Assembly: GCA_023266235.1 (NCBI GenBank)
Contig: JAHFRL010000008.1
Location: 29,511 to 93,510, forward strand
Direction: 5' to 3'
DNA from: Betaproteobacteria bacterium
GTDB lineage: Bacteria; Pseudomonadota; Gammaproteobacteria; Burkholderiales; SG8-41
Length of the DNA: 64,000 nucleotides
A model generated the notes under the pieces. It had not been told where the DNA came from. It made no database searches and saw nothing but the letters and a program-made list of their open reading frames with translations. The stretch's first letter is position 1; each line of letters starts with the position of its first letter. This document shows, piece after piece, positions 10,021-18,959 of the stretch. Position numbers and translations under genes: made by a program.

Positions 10021-11825
10021 TGCAACACCAGATCGAGCGTCGCGGCGAACTTGTCGGCGGGCTGAAAGCCGATCACGCGCAGGCCATTGATCTCGTTGGC
10101 GTGGCGGTCGAAGAACACGATGCCGGGCGGGCCGAACAATCCGAAGCGCTTGAGCAGCGTTTTGTGCGCGTCGAGATTGGCGGTCACGTCGGCTTGCAAC
10201 AGCAGCATTTGCGCAAGCCGCATACGCACTTTGCCGTCGGCGAACGTGAAGGCTTCCATCTCCTTGCACGTCACGCACCAGTCGGCGTAAAAGTCGAGCA
10301 GCACCGGCTTGCCGTCCGCGGTGCGGACCGCGGCCTCGAGCTGCGCCAGATCGTTGACGCGCTGGAACAGCGGCGGCTGCGCCGCCGGCGCCGCTACGCT
10401 GCGCACCCCGGCCAGCGGCTGCAACACGTCGCGGCTGCCCGCCAATGCGCCGATCAGCAGCGCCACGCCCGCCAGCAGCGCAATCACGCCGATGCCCTTG
10501 AACAGCCTGCGGTAGCCGGGTGCGTCGTGCGGCAGCGGATCGATCGCGCGCAGGTAGACCGCGAAAAAGATCAGCAACGCCGCCCACCCCAGCATGGACA
10601 CCACCGGCGGCAGCAGCGGCGACACCAGATAAATGGCAACGCCGAGCAGCACTACGCCGAAGAAGCGTTTGACCGTCTCCATCCAGGGTCCGGCTTGCGG
10701 CAGCAGCGCGCCCGCCGACGCGCCGACCGCAAGCAGCGGCATGCCCATGCCGAGCGCCATGGCGAACAGCGCCGCGCCGCCAAGCAGCGCGTCGCGCGAC
10801 TGGCTGATATACAGAAGCGCGCCGGCAAGCGGCGCCGCCACGCACGGGCCGACGATCAGCGCCGACAATACGCCCATCACGAACACGCTTGCGAAATGTC
10901 CGCCATGCAGCTGGTTGGCCGTCACTGCGAGTCGGCTTTGCAGCGCGCTCGGCAGCTGCAGCTCGTAGAAGCCGAACATCGACAGCGCGAGCAGCACGAA
11001 AATCACGGCAAAGCCCGACAGCGCCCACGGATTTTGCAGCGTAGCGGACAACATGGTGCCGAGCAATCCCGCGGCGACGCCGGCGAGCGCGTAGGTGATC
11101 GCCATGCCGAGCACGTAGGCAAGCGACAACGCGAAGCCGCGCGCATGGGTCAGGTGCTCGCCGTGCGGCACCAGGATGCTCGACAGGATCGGGATCATCG
11201 GGAACACGCACGGCGTCAGCGCGAGCAGCAGGCCGAAGCCGAAGAAACTCGCGACCAGCATCCAGAACCCGCCCTTGAACAACCCCGCGATCAGGGCATC
11301 CTCCGACTGTGGCCCGGACGCTGGCGCGGCAACTGCCGGCGTGCCGGGTGCCGCTTGCAGGAATGGCGCTACGCCGGCGCCGGCGGGTGCCGGCGAAAAC
11401 GCCGCGAGACTGAGTACGGCTGTCTGTTCCTGTGGCGGGTAGCACACGCCGATGTCAGCGCAGCCCTGCGACTCCGCCTTCAAAGTGAAGCGCGCTACGA
11501 ATGGGCCCGCGACCGTGAGCGGCAGCACGAAGCGCAGGTCACCGCGATAGGTCTGTACCTCGCCGAAAAACTCGTCTTTCTTGATTTTCCCCGGCGGCAG
11601 CCGCGACGCATCGAAGGAAATTGACGCCGGCTCGGCGCCGAATTTGAATTTGTCGCGGTACATGTAATAGCCGGGCGCGATTTCGTAGCGCACTTCGACT
11701 TGATTGGTGTCGACGAGGCGCGCCGAGAAGCGGAACGCTTTTTCAGGCTCGAGCAGGTCCTGTCCGCTGGCGCGCGCAACGCACGAGAGGACCAGCAGGA
11801 TCGAAAGGATCAGGCGTATCGGCAT
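10017..11825 (-). CDS. dsbD: Thiol:disulfide interchange protein DsbD
   Basis: Transfers electrons from cytoplasmic thioredoxin to periplasmic thiol proteins. Domains in order are a signal peptide (MPIRLILSILLVLSCVARASG), an N-terminal immunoglobulin-like domain with the Cys pair in GCADIGVCYPP, a multi-helix membrane domain (LTPCVFPMIPIL and IVGPCVAAPLAGAL hold its two cysteines), and a C-terminal thioredoxin domain with YADWCVTCKEME. About 602 residues from the ATG at 11825. A TTG at 11843 overlapping cutA is a less likely start. It is coupled to the TlpA-like gene downstream. Confidence 0.96.
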   Translation of the reverse strand: MPIRLILSILLVLSCVARASGQDLLEPEKAFRFSARLVDTNQVEVRYEIAPGYYMYRDKFKFGAEPASISFDASRLPPGKIKKDEFFGEVQTYRGDLRFVLPLTVAGPFVARFTLKAESQGCADIGVCYPPQEQTAVLSLAAFSPAPAGAGVAPFLQAAPGTPAVAAPASGPQSEDALIAGLFKGGFWMLVASFFGFGLLLALTPCVFPMIPILSSILVPHGEHLTHARGFALSLAYVLGMAITYALAGVAAGLLGTMLSATLQNPWALSGFAVIFVLLALSMFGFYELQLPSALQSRLAVTANQLHGGHFASVFVMGVLSALIVGPCVAAPLAGALLYISQSRDALLGGAALFAMALGMGMPLLAVGASAGALLPQAGPWMETVKRFFGVVLLGVAIYLVSPLLPPVVSMLGWAALLIFFAVYLRAIDPLPHDAPGYRRLFKGIGVIALLAGVALLIGALAGSRDVLQPLAGVRSVAAPAAQPPLFQRVNDLAQLEAAVRTADGKPVLLDFYADWCVTCKEMEAFTFADGKVRMRLAQMLLLQADVTANLDAHKTLLKRFGLFGPPGIVFFDRHANEINGLRVIGFQPADKFAATLDLVLQ

Positions 11826-11835
11826 CCGGCTGCGT

Positions 11836-12162
11836 TCAACCAATTTCGGTGAAGGTTGCGGTGTTTACCCAGTCCAGGTACTCGGGTAATCCGCGCTCTA
11901 TAGGGACAGCGATGATTTCCGGAAGTTCGTAAGGATGCAGGCTTTTGATCGCGGCCTCGACGTCGTCATAGATAGCGGCGCGCGTCTTGATCAGCAGCGG
12001 CACTTCCCCGGCGGTTTCGATTTTGCCCTGCCAGCGATATACCGAGGCGCACTCGGCAAGAATATTAACGCACGCCGCCAGCTTGCGCTCGATCAGCGCA
12101 TGCGCAATTTCCAGCGCAACGTCGCGGTTAGGAGCATTGGTGATCACTATCAGCGCACTCAC
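11836..12162 (-). CDS. cutA: Divalent-cation tolerance protein CutA
   Basis: Small trimeric PII-like fold protein linked to copper tolerance in E. coli (108 residues, family about 105-112). Family motifs are LIVITNAPNRDVALEIA, ERKLAACVNI, VYRWQGKIE and HPYELPEIIAVPI. The long open frame also covers the preceding gene; the real start is the GTG at 12162, preceded by AGGA with an eight-base spacing. It is followed at once by dsbD, a pairing common in betaproteobacteria. Confidence 0.93.
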   Translation of the reverse strand: MSALIVITNAPNRDVALEIAHALIERKLAACVNILAECASVYRWQGKIETAGEVPLLIKTRAAIYDDVEAAIKSLHPYELPEIIAVPIERGLPEYLDWVNTATFTEIG

Positions 12163-12172
12163 CCAGACGTTC

Positions 12173-13054
12173 CTAGAAGCGAGGCTGCGACCGCCCGGCG
12201 GCGATGCCGTCGTCCACCGTGGGGTAGCGCAGCTTGAGCCGCAATTCCAGCTTGATGCGGCGATTGGAAAGCCGTCGGGATTCATGCATGAATGACAGCA
12301 CATTGGACGGGATGCGCACGCTTGCCTCGGTGCGCGAGACGCGCCGCGGACGCGGCAGGCCGAAACGATCGGCAACGAGATCGAAGTATTCGCCCATCTT
12401 GAGTCGACTGTCGTCATTCGCGTTGTAAGCGCGCCCGGGCTGGCCAAAGCGCAGTGCCGCGACCGCCACGCGCGCCAGATCGTCGGCATGAATGTGATTG
12501 GTGTAGGCATCCTCGTCGGCATTCAACGCCGGCGTGCCTGACTTGAGCCGCTCGAGCGGCAGCCGCTGCTCGGAATAAATTCCCGGCGCGCGCAGGATCG
12601 AGACGCACACGCGGCGGCGGCGGCCCCACTCGCGCAGCTGGCGCTCGGCATCGACGCGACGTTGCGCGCGCTCGGTCTGCGGCCGCAGCGGACGCGTTTC
12701 GTCGATGAGTTCCCCCGCGCAGTCGCCGTAGACACCACTGGTGCTGATATAGACCAGCTGCTGTGGTAAACTTTTACTTTTTGCCAGCCCCGCGATCAGG
12801 TGTGCGGTGCGAGTGTCGCGCGTGCCGCGATCCGGTGGCGGCGCGCAATGCAAGATGTCGTGCGCGATGCCGGCCAGCCCCTCGAGGCTCGCCGCATCAT
12901 CGAGATCGCCCAGGATGGGCACCATGCCATGCGCACGCAACAACGGCACCCGCTGGCGACTGTGAGTCAAAGCATAAATGCGGTAACGGTCGCGCAATTG
13001 CGGCACTGCGCGCAGCGCCACGTCGCCGCAACCGATGATCAGTAAACGTCGCAT
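12173..13054 (-). CDS. NAD(P)-dependent epimerase/dehydratase family protein
   Basis: Extended short-chain dehydrogenase-type protein (293 residues). The nucleotide-binding start is LLIIGCGDVALRAVPQL, a variant of GxxGxxG. A YISTSGVYGDCAGELIDE segment holds the family serine and tyrosine, and HIHADDLARV is near residue 205. It resembles the YeeZ-like group whose substrate is unknown. It ends 10 bp before cutA and is divergent from the reductase gene at 13115. Confidence 0.8.
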   Translation of the reverse strand: MRRLLIIGCGDVALRAVPQLRDRYRIYALTHSRQRVPLLRAHGMVPILGDLDDAASLEGLAGIAHDILHCAPPPDRGTRDTRTAHLIAGLAKSKSLPQQLVYISTSGVYGDCAGELIDETRPLRPQTERAQRRVDAERQLREWGRRRRVCVSILRAPGIYSEQRLPLERLKSGTPALNADEDAYTNHIHADDLARVAVAALRFGQPGRAYNANDDSRLKMGEYFDLVADRFGLPRPRRVSRTEASVRIPSNVLSFMHESRRLSNRRIKLELRLKLRYPTVDDGIAAGRSQPRF

Positions 13055-13114
13055 AGACCGCGAATTTTAACCGAAAAGCCGCGCCACCGGCTGGCGGCTG
13101 AATGCGCAACCCGC

Positions 13115-14137
13115 ATGCCGAATCAAGTCACCATCAAGCCCAGCAACCACGATTTTACAGTGCAGGACGACGAGACCATACTCGACGCTGCGCTACGCGA
13201 AGGTTTTGTGATCTCGTATGGCTGCCGCAACGGCGCGTGCGGCACGTGCAAGGGCAAGGTGCTCGACGGCGAAGTCGATTACGGCGTTTATCAGGAAAGC
13301 GCGCTGTCGGAGGCCGAAAAACAGCTCGGCATGGCGCTCTTTTGCCAGGCCAGGCCGCGCGGCGACGTCGTGATTGAATGCCGCGAGATTGGCGCCACGA
13401 AAGACATCCGGATCAAAACGCTGCCCTGCCGCGTGCAGAAAATGGAGCGTGTGGCAGCCGGCATCATGGTGCTGTATTTGAAGCTACCCGCCTCGGAACG
13501 GCTGCAATTCCTTGCCGGGCAGTACATCGATATCCTGCTGAAGGACGGCAGGCGCCGCAGCTTCTCGATGGCGAATGCGCCGCACGACGACGAATTCCTG
13601 CAACTGCATCTGCGCGACTACGGCGGTCCTTTCAGCAAGCACGTGTTCACCAGGATGAAAGAACGCGACATCCTGCGCTTTGAAGGGCCGCTGGGGACGT
13701 TCTTCCTGCGCGAAGACAGCGTCAAGCCGATCATTTTGCTCGCGAGCGGCACCGGCTTCGCGCCGATCAAGGCGATCGTCGAGCGCGCTTTCCACGCGCG
13801 CAATCCGCGTCCGATCGTGCTGTACTGGGGGGCGCGCATACGCGCCGACCTCTACATGCACGAGTTGCCCGAACGCTGGGCGAGCGAGCATAACAATTTC
13901 CAATACGTGCCGGTGCTGTCGGAACCGCTCGCCACCGACAACTGGAGCGGGCGCACGGGTCTCGTCCATCAGGCGGTGACGAGGGACATCGCTGACATGA
14001 GCGGCTGCCAGGCCTACGCCTGCGGTGTGCCGGCGATGGTCGAAGCCGCACACCGCGATTTCACCTCGCAATGCGGGCTGCCGGAAGACGAGTTCTACTC
14101 CGACGCGTTCACGCCGTCGACGCCCGCTTCAAGCTAA
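13115..14137 (+). CDS. Ferredoxin-NAD(P)H reductase fusion (CDP-6-deoxy-delta-3,4-glucoseen reductase-like)
   Basis: Flavin and iron-sulfur electron-transfer protein (340 residues). The N-terminal plant-type 2Fe-2S ferredoxin domain has ligands C37, C42, C45 (CRNGACGTC) and C77. It is followed by an FAD domain (RRRSFSMANAP) and an NAD(P) domain (ILLASGTGFAPIKAI). Databases often label this architecture AscD/DdhD-like, but there are no deoxysugar genes nearby, so the true partner is unknown. It could serve an oxygenase or radical enzyme. It is monocistronic and convergent with hemY. Confidence 0.85.
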   Translation: MPNQVTIKPSNHDFTVQDDETILDAALREGFVISYGCRNGACGTCKGKVLDGEVDYGVYQESALSEAEKQLGMALFCQARPRGDVVIECREIGATKDIRIKTLPCRVQKMERVAAGIMVLYLKLPASERLQFLAGQYIDILLKDGRRRSFSMANAPHDDEFLQLHLRDYGGPFSKHVFTRMKERDILRFEGPLGTFFLREDSVKPIILLASGTGFAPIKAIVERAFHARNPRPIVLYWGARIRADLYMHELPERWASEHNNFQYVPVLSEPLATDNWSGRTGLVHQAVTRDIADMSGCQAYACGVPAMVEAAHRDFTSQCGLPEDEFYSDAFTPSTPASS

Positions 14138-14155
14138 AGCCTCACCTCACCGCCA

Positions 14156-14265
14156 GGGACGCGAAGGACGCAAAGGAAAAACAGCATAAATGGAAAAATA
14201 CGAAATGCCAGGAAAAAACTCACGGCCTTCCTCGGCGTCCTTCGCGTCCTTTGCGTCCTTTGCGG
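14156..14265. repeat. Inverted repeat pair (GGACGCAAA-type units) between convergent genes
   Basis: The left arm, 14156-14176, is built of GGACGCGAA and GGACGCAAA units. The right arm, 14239-14265, is the complementary CCTTCGCGTCC and CCTTTGCGTCC form with one extra unit. The arms are about 62 bases apart in the gap between the reductase gene and hemY. The position would suit a bidirectional terminator, but no T-run follows. Confidence 0.75.
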
Positions 14266-14272
14266 TTCAGCT

Positions 14273-15481
14273 TTAGATGGGAGTGCGGCGGCGCCCGCCG
14301 GTCATCTGCTTCAACTGATTGACCGCCAGCTCGAGGCTCGCGCGATAATGCCGGCGCGCGGCATCGGCGTTGCCGAGCGGGTCGTGCAACTCGGCAAGCG
14401 CGAGGTGCGCCGAATACGTCGGCTCGACCGAGAGACTGGCTTCGAGATAGCTCTGCGCCTTGCCCCATAGCTCCTGCCGCGCGCACAGCCTGCCGAGCAC
14501 CAGTAACAGCGCCGCGTCGCGCGGGTTGGTCTTGAGCCAGCCTTCGGCGCGCTCGATCTGGCGGATCACTTCGGAGCCCATGCACTCCGCATACAGCCCG
14601 ATCAGTTCCGAATCCCACTCCGCCTCCAGCGCCTGCTCGACGATCTGGTTCGCCTGCGCACAGCCGCCGAGCGCCATGAAGCATTGGGCGGCAGCGGCGG
14701 CGACCTTGGGGTCGCGTTTCTCGCCAGCCGGGATTTTCTGCCAGCACTCCTCGAGCGCACGCTGGTCGAGCGCCTTGCGCTTCAGGTTTTCGGCGTGGGC
14801 GTAGCGTCTGAGCTGCGCGGCCTGCGTCTGGTCGAACACACCGCGCCGTTCGAGCTGGTCGATCAGCGGCAGCGTGTGCTCCCAGTTCTTCGCCTGCTGT
14901 TGCGCTTTCAATTCAAGCCGCAGCGCCGCGGTGTGCTTGGCGGGCAGCCCTCTCAATGCGAGCAGGGCATCCTGGAAACGCCGTTGGTCGAGCAGCATGC
15001 CGGCCTCGGCGATGATGCGCATCGCCGCATCTTCGGGCGCAAGCTTTTCTGCGCGCGCGAGATAACCGTTGCGCTCATCGTAGTGGCGCAGTTCATGCGC
15101 GGCGTGCGCCGCCAGCACGGCGCCGAGCGCCGGCGTTTCGCCCGATTCCATCGCGCTCGCCGCGGCCTTCTCGGCGCGGCCGTAGCGCCCCTCGAAGAAC
15201 GCGCGCAGCGCTTCCAGCATCGTGGTGCGCGCGTTCTCGCGGCGGCGGCGCGTGCGAAATTCACGCACCTTTCCCGGCAGGTCGATGGCGCCGAAAATTA
15301 AGCGCAGCAGCAGGTAACCGGCCACGAATCCCGCGGCGAGCAGCAGTAATAACAGGTTGAGCGACAGTTCGACGCGATAGGGCGGCCATACCAGCAGCGC
15401 GTAGCCGGCGTTGAAGCGCAGCGCCAACGCGACCGCCACCGCCAGCGCGAACAACCCCAGGATCCAGAACACCCAGCGCAT
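14273..15481 (-). CDS. hemY: HemY-like tetratricopeptide membrane protein
   Basis: Inner-membrane protein of the proteobacterial hem cluster (402 residues). Two N-terminal helices (about 1-25 and 40-65) are followed by a long helical TPR-like region, with the family segment FEGRYGRAEKAAASA near residue 95. Its role in late haem synthesis or protein handling is not settled, and it should not be confused with the oxidase HemY of Gram-positives. It is last in hemC-hemD-hemX-hemY, 12 bp after hemX. Confidence 0.9.
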   Translation of the reverse strand: MRWVFWILGLFALAVAVALALRFNAGYALLVWPPYRVELSLNLLLLLLAAGFVAGYLLLRLIFGAIDLPGKVREFRTRRRRENARTTMLEALRAFFEGRYGRAEKAAASAMESGETPALGAVLAAHAAHELRHYDERNGYLARAEKLAPEDAAMRIIAEAGMLLDQRRFQDALLALRGLPAKHTAALRLELKAQQQAKNWEHTLPLIDQLERRGVFDQTQAAQLRRYAHAENLKRKALDQRALEECWQKIPAGEKRDPKVAAAAAQCFMALGGCAQANQIVEQALEAEWDSELIGLYAECMGSEVIRQIERAEGWLKTNPRDAALLLVLGRLCARQELWGKAQSYLEASLSVEPTYSAHLALAELHDPLGNADAARRHYRASLELAVNQLKQMTGGRRRTPI

Positions 15482-15493
15482 GCGTTTGGCCGG

Positions 15494-16564
15494 CTAGCGA
15501 CGCTCGCGCGTCAGCCGGTAATTGCGCACCGCGTCGAGGCTGGCCGCGACATCCGGCAACTCGATGCTGATCCGGCTGTCGTGCAACTGGCGCACTGCGG
15601 CGACCGCGTTGGCGACCGCGTTGTTGCGCGTGTCGTAATAGCGCGTCAACCAGTCGCGCGCCGCCTTGAGGTCGGCCTTGAAACTTTTCTCGTCGTGCGC
15701 CAGCAGCGCGAGCCGCGCGCCGAGCAGGCGCAGCTTGAGGTTCTCGCGCAGAAAATAAGTTTGCGTCGGCGCCAGCAACGGCATGTCCGGACGGTCCATG
15801 TTCTGGATGCGCACCAGATCACGGAATTCGCGCCATAGCTCGCGCGTAAAACGCGTCCACGCATTGCCTTCAGGATCGGCCGCGCCTTTCGTCGCGGGCA
15901 CCGTCTCGGCGGGACGCACCTCCATCGCCAACGGCAGGCTGTCGATGGCATTGATCAAATTGTCGAGGCGCGCGCTGATGCCGATCACGTCTACATACGG
16001 CGCAAGCTTGAGCCGCTCGACGTCGCGCGCGATCACCTTGCGCAGCCCGGCGAACTGCGGCCGGTCGAGGCGCGCGAGCCGCGCGTCGGCGGCCTGCAGC
16101 GCGATCAGCGCCGACTTGACGTTGCCCGCAATCTGCAGTTGCTGGTTGGCGACCAGCAGCGTCTGCTCGACGTCCGCGAGCAGCGATTCATCGCGGCTGC
16201 GGGAGAGCTCCTGATACAGCGCTTCGAGCGCAATCTGCTGGTTTTGCGACTCCTGCAATTTCCCTTCGAGCACGCCGAGCTTGACCTGCGCTTCGCGCGT
16301 CGCCTCGCGCACCTGCTCGGCCACCGTGCGGCTTTCCTTGTTCTGCACGTCGGCTTCCGCGAGGCGCCGCGCGAGCTCCTGCTGCAGCGCGCCGATCTGA
16401 TGGCGGCTGTCGAACCATTGCCACCCAAACAACACCGCAGCAATCACCGCCACCACCACCAGCGGCTGCCGGTAGAACGGCTGCTGCGCCGGGTTCGGCG
16501 GCGTGCTGTCCGCAGGCGGCTGCGCTGCAGGTTCGCGGGATTCAGGCTGGGGTGAATCTGCCAT
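15494..16564 (-). CDS. hemX: HemX-like uroporphyrinogen-III C-methyltransferase family protein
   Basis: Single-pass membrane protein (356 residues) with a Pro-rich cytoplasmic start, one helix at about 33-48 (LVVVAVIAAVLFGWQWF), a coiled coil at about 50-120, and the DUF513/HemX domain. The family name suggests a methyltransferase, but the SAM-binding motifs of true CysG/CobA enzymes are absent. It is placed between hemD and hemY as in most proteobacteria. Confidence 0.92.
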   Translation of the reverse strand: MADSPQPESREPAAQPPADSTPPNPAQQPFYRQPLVVVAVIAAVLFGWQWFDSRHQIGALQQELARRLAEADVQNKESRTVAEQVREATREAQVKLGVLEGKLQESQNQQIALEALYQELSRSRDESLLADVEQTLLVANQQLQIAGNVKSALIALQAADARLARLDRPQFAGLRKVIARDVERLKLAPYVDVIGISARLDNLINAIDSLPLAMEVRPAETVPATKGAADPEGNAWTRFTRELWREFRDLVRIQNMDRPDMPLLAPTQTYFLRENLKLRLLGARLALLAHDEKSFKADLKAARDWLTRYYDTRNNAVANAVAAVRQLHDSRISIELPDVAASLDAVRNYRLTRERR

Positions 16565-16612
16565 GAGTCAAACTCTAATCAGTGGCGCCAGCGCTGTAAA
16601 CAGGCGCGAACT

Positions 16613-17398
16613 TCAGCGGTGGCCTGCAAACCATTGCGTCAATCCCTGCGTCAGCCCGTCATCCCCCTGACCGGTCAGCATCACGTTGACGAGACCGAGC
16701 TCGCGCGCGGTCTGCTCGATGCGCGGATGCGGCACGAACAGCGGCGTTTTTCTGAACCACGACTGGCCGAGCTTGCCGACCAGGTCGAACAGATTGTGCA
16801 GGCCTTCGCTGCTGGTAACGGTTATCGCATGCAATTCGTTCCGGGCCCACGCTTTGAGCAATGGCGCCGCGTCGGCGCGCGGCCGACCGCGACGATAGCA
16901 CTCCGCGTATTCGACCGTGGCGCCGCGCGCGGCGAGCGTATCGCCGAGCAGTTCGCGCCCGCCCTCGCCACGAAAAATCACGACGCGCCGGCCGGCGATA
17001 TCCTGTATTTCAGGCAGCTCGAGCAGTGCTTCGCTGTCAAAGCGCGCGGGCGCGATCACGTCGGTCAAGCCGAAATGCTTGAGCTCGCGCACGCTGCCGC
17101 GCCCGATCGCCGCGAGCTTGAGGCGCGGCGGCAGCGCGCGCCGCGCTTTGATCAGGTTCATGGCTTTGTTGACCGCGTTGGGACTGATGAAAACGGCGAG
17201 GTCGAACTCGTCGAGCCGGTCAATCAACGCAATCAGCGGTTGCAGATCGGCGACTTCAACGATCTCGATCACCGGAAACAGGATCGGCTTGCCGCCCGCG
17301 GCGCGGATCAACTCGGCCAGGTGCGCGGCCTGGTGCGCGGGGCGCGTCACCACGATGCCTTTCCCCGCCAGCGGCTTTCCTTCGTTCGCTTTGCTCAT
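16613..17398 (-). CDS. hemD: Uroporphyrinogen-III synthase
   Basis: Cyclises hydroxymethylbilane to uroporphyrinogen III (261 residues). Sequence conservation is low in this family, but the two-lobe pattern is visible: GKGIVVTRPAHQAAHLAELI at the start, FISPNAVNKAM, RVVIFRGEGGRELL, and ITVTSSEGLHNLFDLVG. It follows hemC by 18 bp and precedes hemX. Confidence 0.92.
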   Translation of the reverse strand: MSKANEGKPLAGKGIVVTRPAHQAAHLAELIRAAGGKPILFPVIEIVEVADLQPLIALIDRLDEFDLAVFISPNAVNKAMNLIKARRALPPRLKLAAIGRGSVRELKHFGLTDVIAPARFDSEALLELPEIQDIAGRRVVIFRGEGGRELLGDTLAARGATVEYAECYRRGRPRADAAPLLKAWARNELHAITVTSSEGLHNLFDLVGKLGQSWFRKTPLFVPHPRIEQTARELGLVNVMLTGQGDDGLTQGLTQWFAGHR

Positions 17399-17416
17399 TT
17401 AAGGCATTTCACACCA

Positions 17417-18364
17417 TTAGCCTTCGAGCGCAGCGAGGATTTCGGCCGCGCCCTGCGCTTTGAGACGCGCGGCAAGTTCAGTGCCAAGCGCTTCGGGGTC
17501 GCACGCATCACCCGTCAGCTCGGCGCGCACCAGTTGGGTGCCGTCCTGGCTCGCGACCAAGCCGCGCAAACGCAGCTGACAGCCTTCGGCTTGCGCGTAG
17601 GCGCCGAGCGGCAGCTGGCAGCTGCCCGCCAACGCGCGGCTCAATGCGCGTTCGGCCCGTACGCACGCGGCGGTCATCTCGTGGTTGAGCGGACGCATCA
17701 TCGCGATCACATCGGCACGCTCAGTGCGGCACTCGATGCCGAGCGCCCCCTGTCCGGGTGCCGGCAGACTCTCGTCCGGCGTCAGGATCGCCGTGATGCG
17801 GTCCGCAAGCCCCAGCCGCTTCAATCCTGCTGCCGCCAGAATGATCGCCGCATATCTGCCGTCGTCGAGCTTTTGAAGCCGCGTCTGCACATTGCCGCGC
17901 AGCGGCTCGACGACGAGCTGCGGGAACCGCGCGCGCACCTGGCTCTCGCGGCGCAAACTCGAAGTGCCGATGCGGCTGCCGGCAGGCAACGCGCCGAGGA
18001 TCGCGTAATGCCTCGACACAAAAGCATCGCGCGGGTCTTCGCGCTCGGTGAGCGCGGCCATTTCGAAACCGGCCGGCAGCACCATCGGCACGTCCTTCAT
18101 CGAGTGCACCGCGATGTCGGCGCTGCCCGCAGCGAGCGCTTCCTCGAGTTCTTTGACGAACAAGCCCTTGCCGCCGATTTTGTCGAGCGCCCGATCGAGT
18201 ATGCGGTCGCCCTGCGTCGTCATGCCGCGTATCGTCACCGTGGTTGCTGGATATAATGCGGCGAGCCGTTGCTGCATATTGCGCGCCTGCCACAGCGCAA
18301 GCGCGCTTTCGCGCGATGCGATCACGATGCAGGACAGTGGCTTGATCGAAGCGGCGCTGGTCAC
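17417..18364 (-). CDS. hemC: Porphobilinogen deaminase (hydroxymethylbilane synthase)
   Basis: Polymerises four porphobilinogens to hydroxymethylbilane (315 residues; family about 310). Motifs are [41 protein letters not shown] and the [11 protein letters not shown] region. The dipyrromethane cofactor cysteine is in LGIECRTE or [12 protein letters not shown], and both cysteines are present. The GTG at 18364 is preceded by AGGA, five bases away, so I prefer it to the TTG that opens the longer frame. It heads the hem genes. Confidence 0.95.
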   Translation of the reverse strand: MTSAASIKPLSCIVIASRESALALWQARNMQQRLAALYPATTVTIRGMTTQGDRILDRALDKIGGKGLFVKELEEALAAGSADIAVHSMKDVPMVLPAGFEMAALTEREDPRDAFVSRHYAILGALPAGSRIGTSSLRRESQVRARFPQLVVEPLRGNVQTRLQKLDDGRYAAIILAAAGLKRLGLADRITAILTPDESLPAPGQGALGIECRTERADVIAMMRPLNHEMTAACVRAERALSRALAGSCQLPLGAYAQAEGCQLRLRGLVASQDGTQLVRAELTGDACDPEALGTELAARLKAQGAAEILAALEG

Positions 18365-18427
18365 GCGGTTCCTGGTTGCCGGATGAGGAAAATGAAAAAC
18401 CTCTTGCAATGATGCGGTCTCGGAATT

Positions 18428-18816
18428 TTGATTCTAGCATGCACCGTGGGCGCCGCCCGTGCGCAACAACGCTTTCCCCAGCTCGACTTCGCCGACGATC
18501 TCGCCGCGTTCGGAAAGACTATCTCGAGCCGCTGCGCGTGAGTGAGAACCGCGGCGCAAAAATCATCATTCGTGAAATCGCGGCGGCAGACCACCGGCTT
18601 ACGTTGCGCGATTTCGACGGCAACCGCATCACGCACGGCGAATTCACGCGCAAACACGAAGTGCGAAAGGTGCCGACGGTAATGGTAGCCGACGCGCAGG
18701 GCCGGTTGCTTGCCGAACCGCTCATCGGCCTCATCACGCCGGATTTCTATAATTTTTATCTCGAGCGCGCCATTGACGAAGGCCGGCTGCAGTTGCGCTC
18801 GCGCGCCGCGCAGTAA
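18428..18816 (+). pseudogene. Thioredoxin-like exported protein, broken by an internal deletion
   Basis: Two reading frames look like parts of one gene. From a TTG at 18428, one frame gives a short signal-like start and RFPQLDFADDLAA, then runs to a stop at 18539-18541. From about 18508 the other frame gives VRKDYLEPLRVSENRGAKI, then RDFDGNRITHGEF and KVPTVMVADAQGRLL, typical of exported thioredoxin-like proteins. The segment that should lie between them, with the C-x2-C site, is missing at about 18505-18510, and the frame changes there. This may be real decay or a sequencing/assembly deletion. Confidence 0.6.
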
Positions 18817-18863
18817 TTCATCATCCTAGTTGCACTCGAGGTGCGCGCCTTCGCGCTTGCGCT

Positions 18864-18959
18864 TCACCGCGCCGGCATGCGACGCCAGCTCGAAATTGAC
18901 GAACACCAGATCCTTGCCGCCGAGGCAAGGGCCCCGATGATGAACAAACGCCCGATCAT
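18864..18959 (-). other. Possible short gene or remnant translationally coupled to algR
   Basis: An ATG at 18959 overlaps the algR stop as ATGA and is preceded by GGGAGA at good spacing, so ribosomes should start here. The 31-residue product (MIGRLFIIGALASAARIW and on) looks like a cut-off membrane start. A different frame of the same strand, ending at about 18827, reads CLGGKDLVFVNFELASHAG and then a Lys/Arg-rich end, but lacks a start codon. The two may be pieces of one frameshifted gene. I do not recognise a family. Confidence 0.35.

Noticed and set aside
10101..11624. 507-codon plus-strand open frame opposite dsbD
   Set aside because: Shadow of dsbD; Gln/Arg/His-rich without family features.
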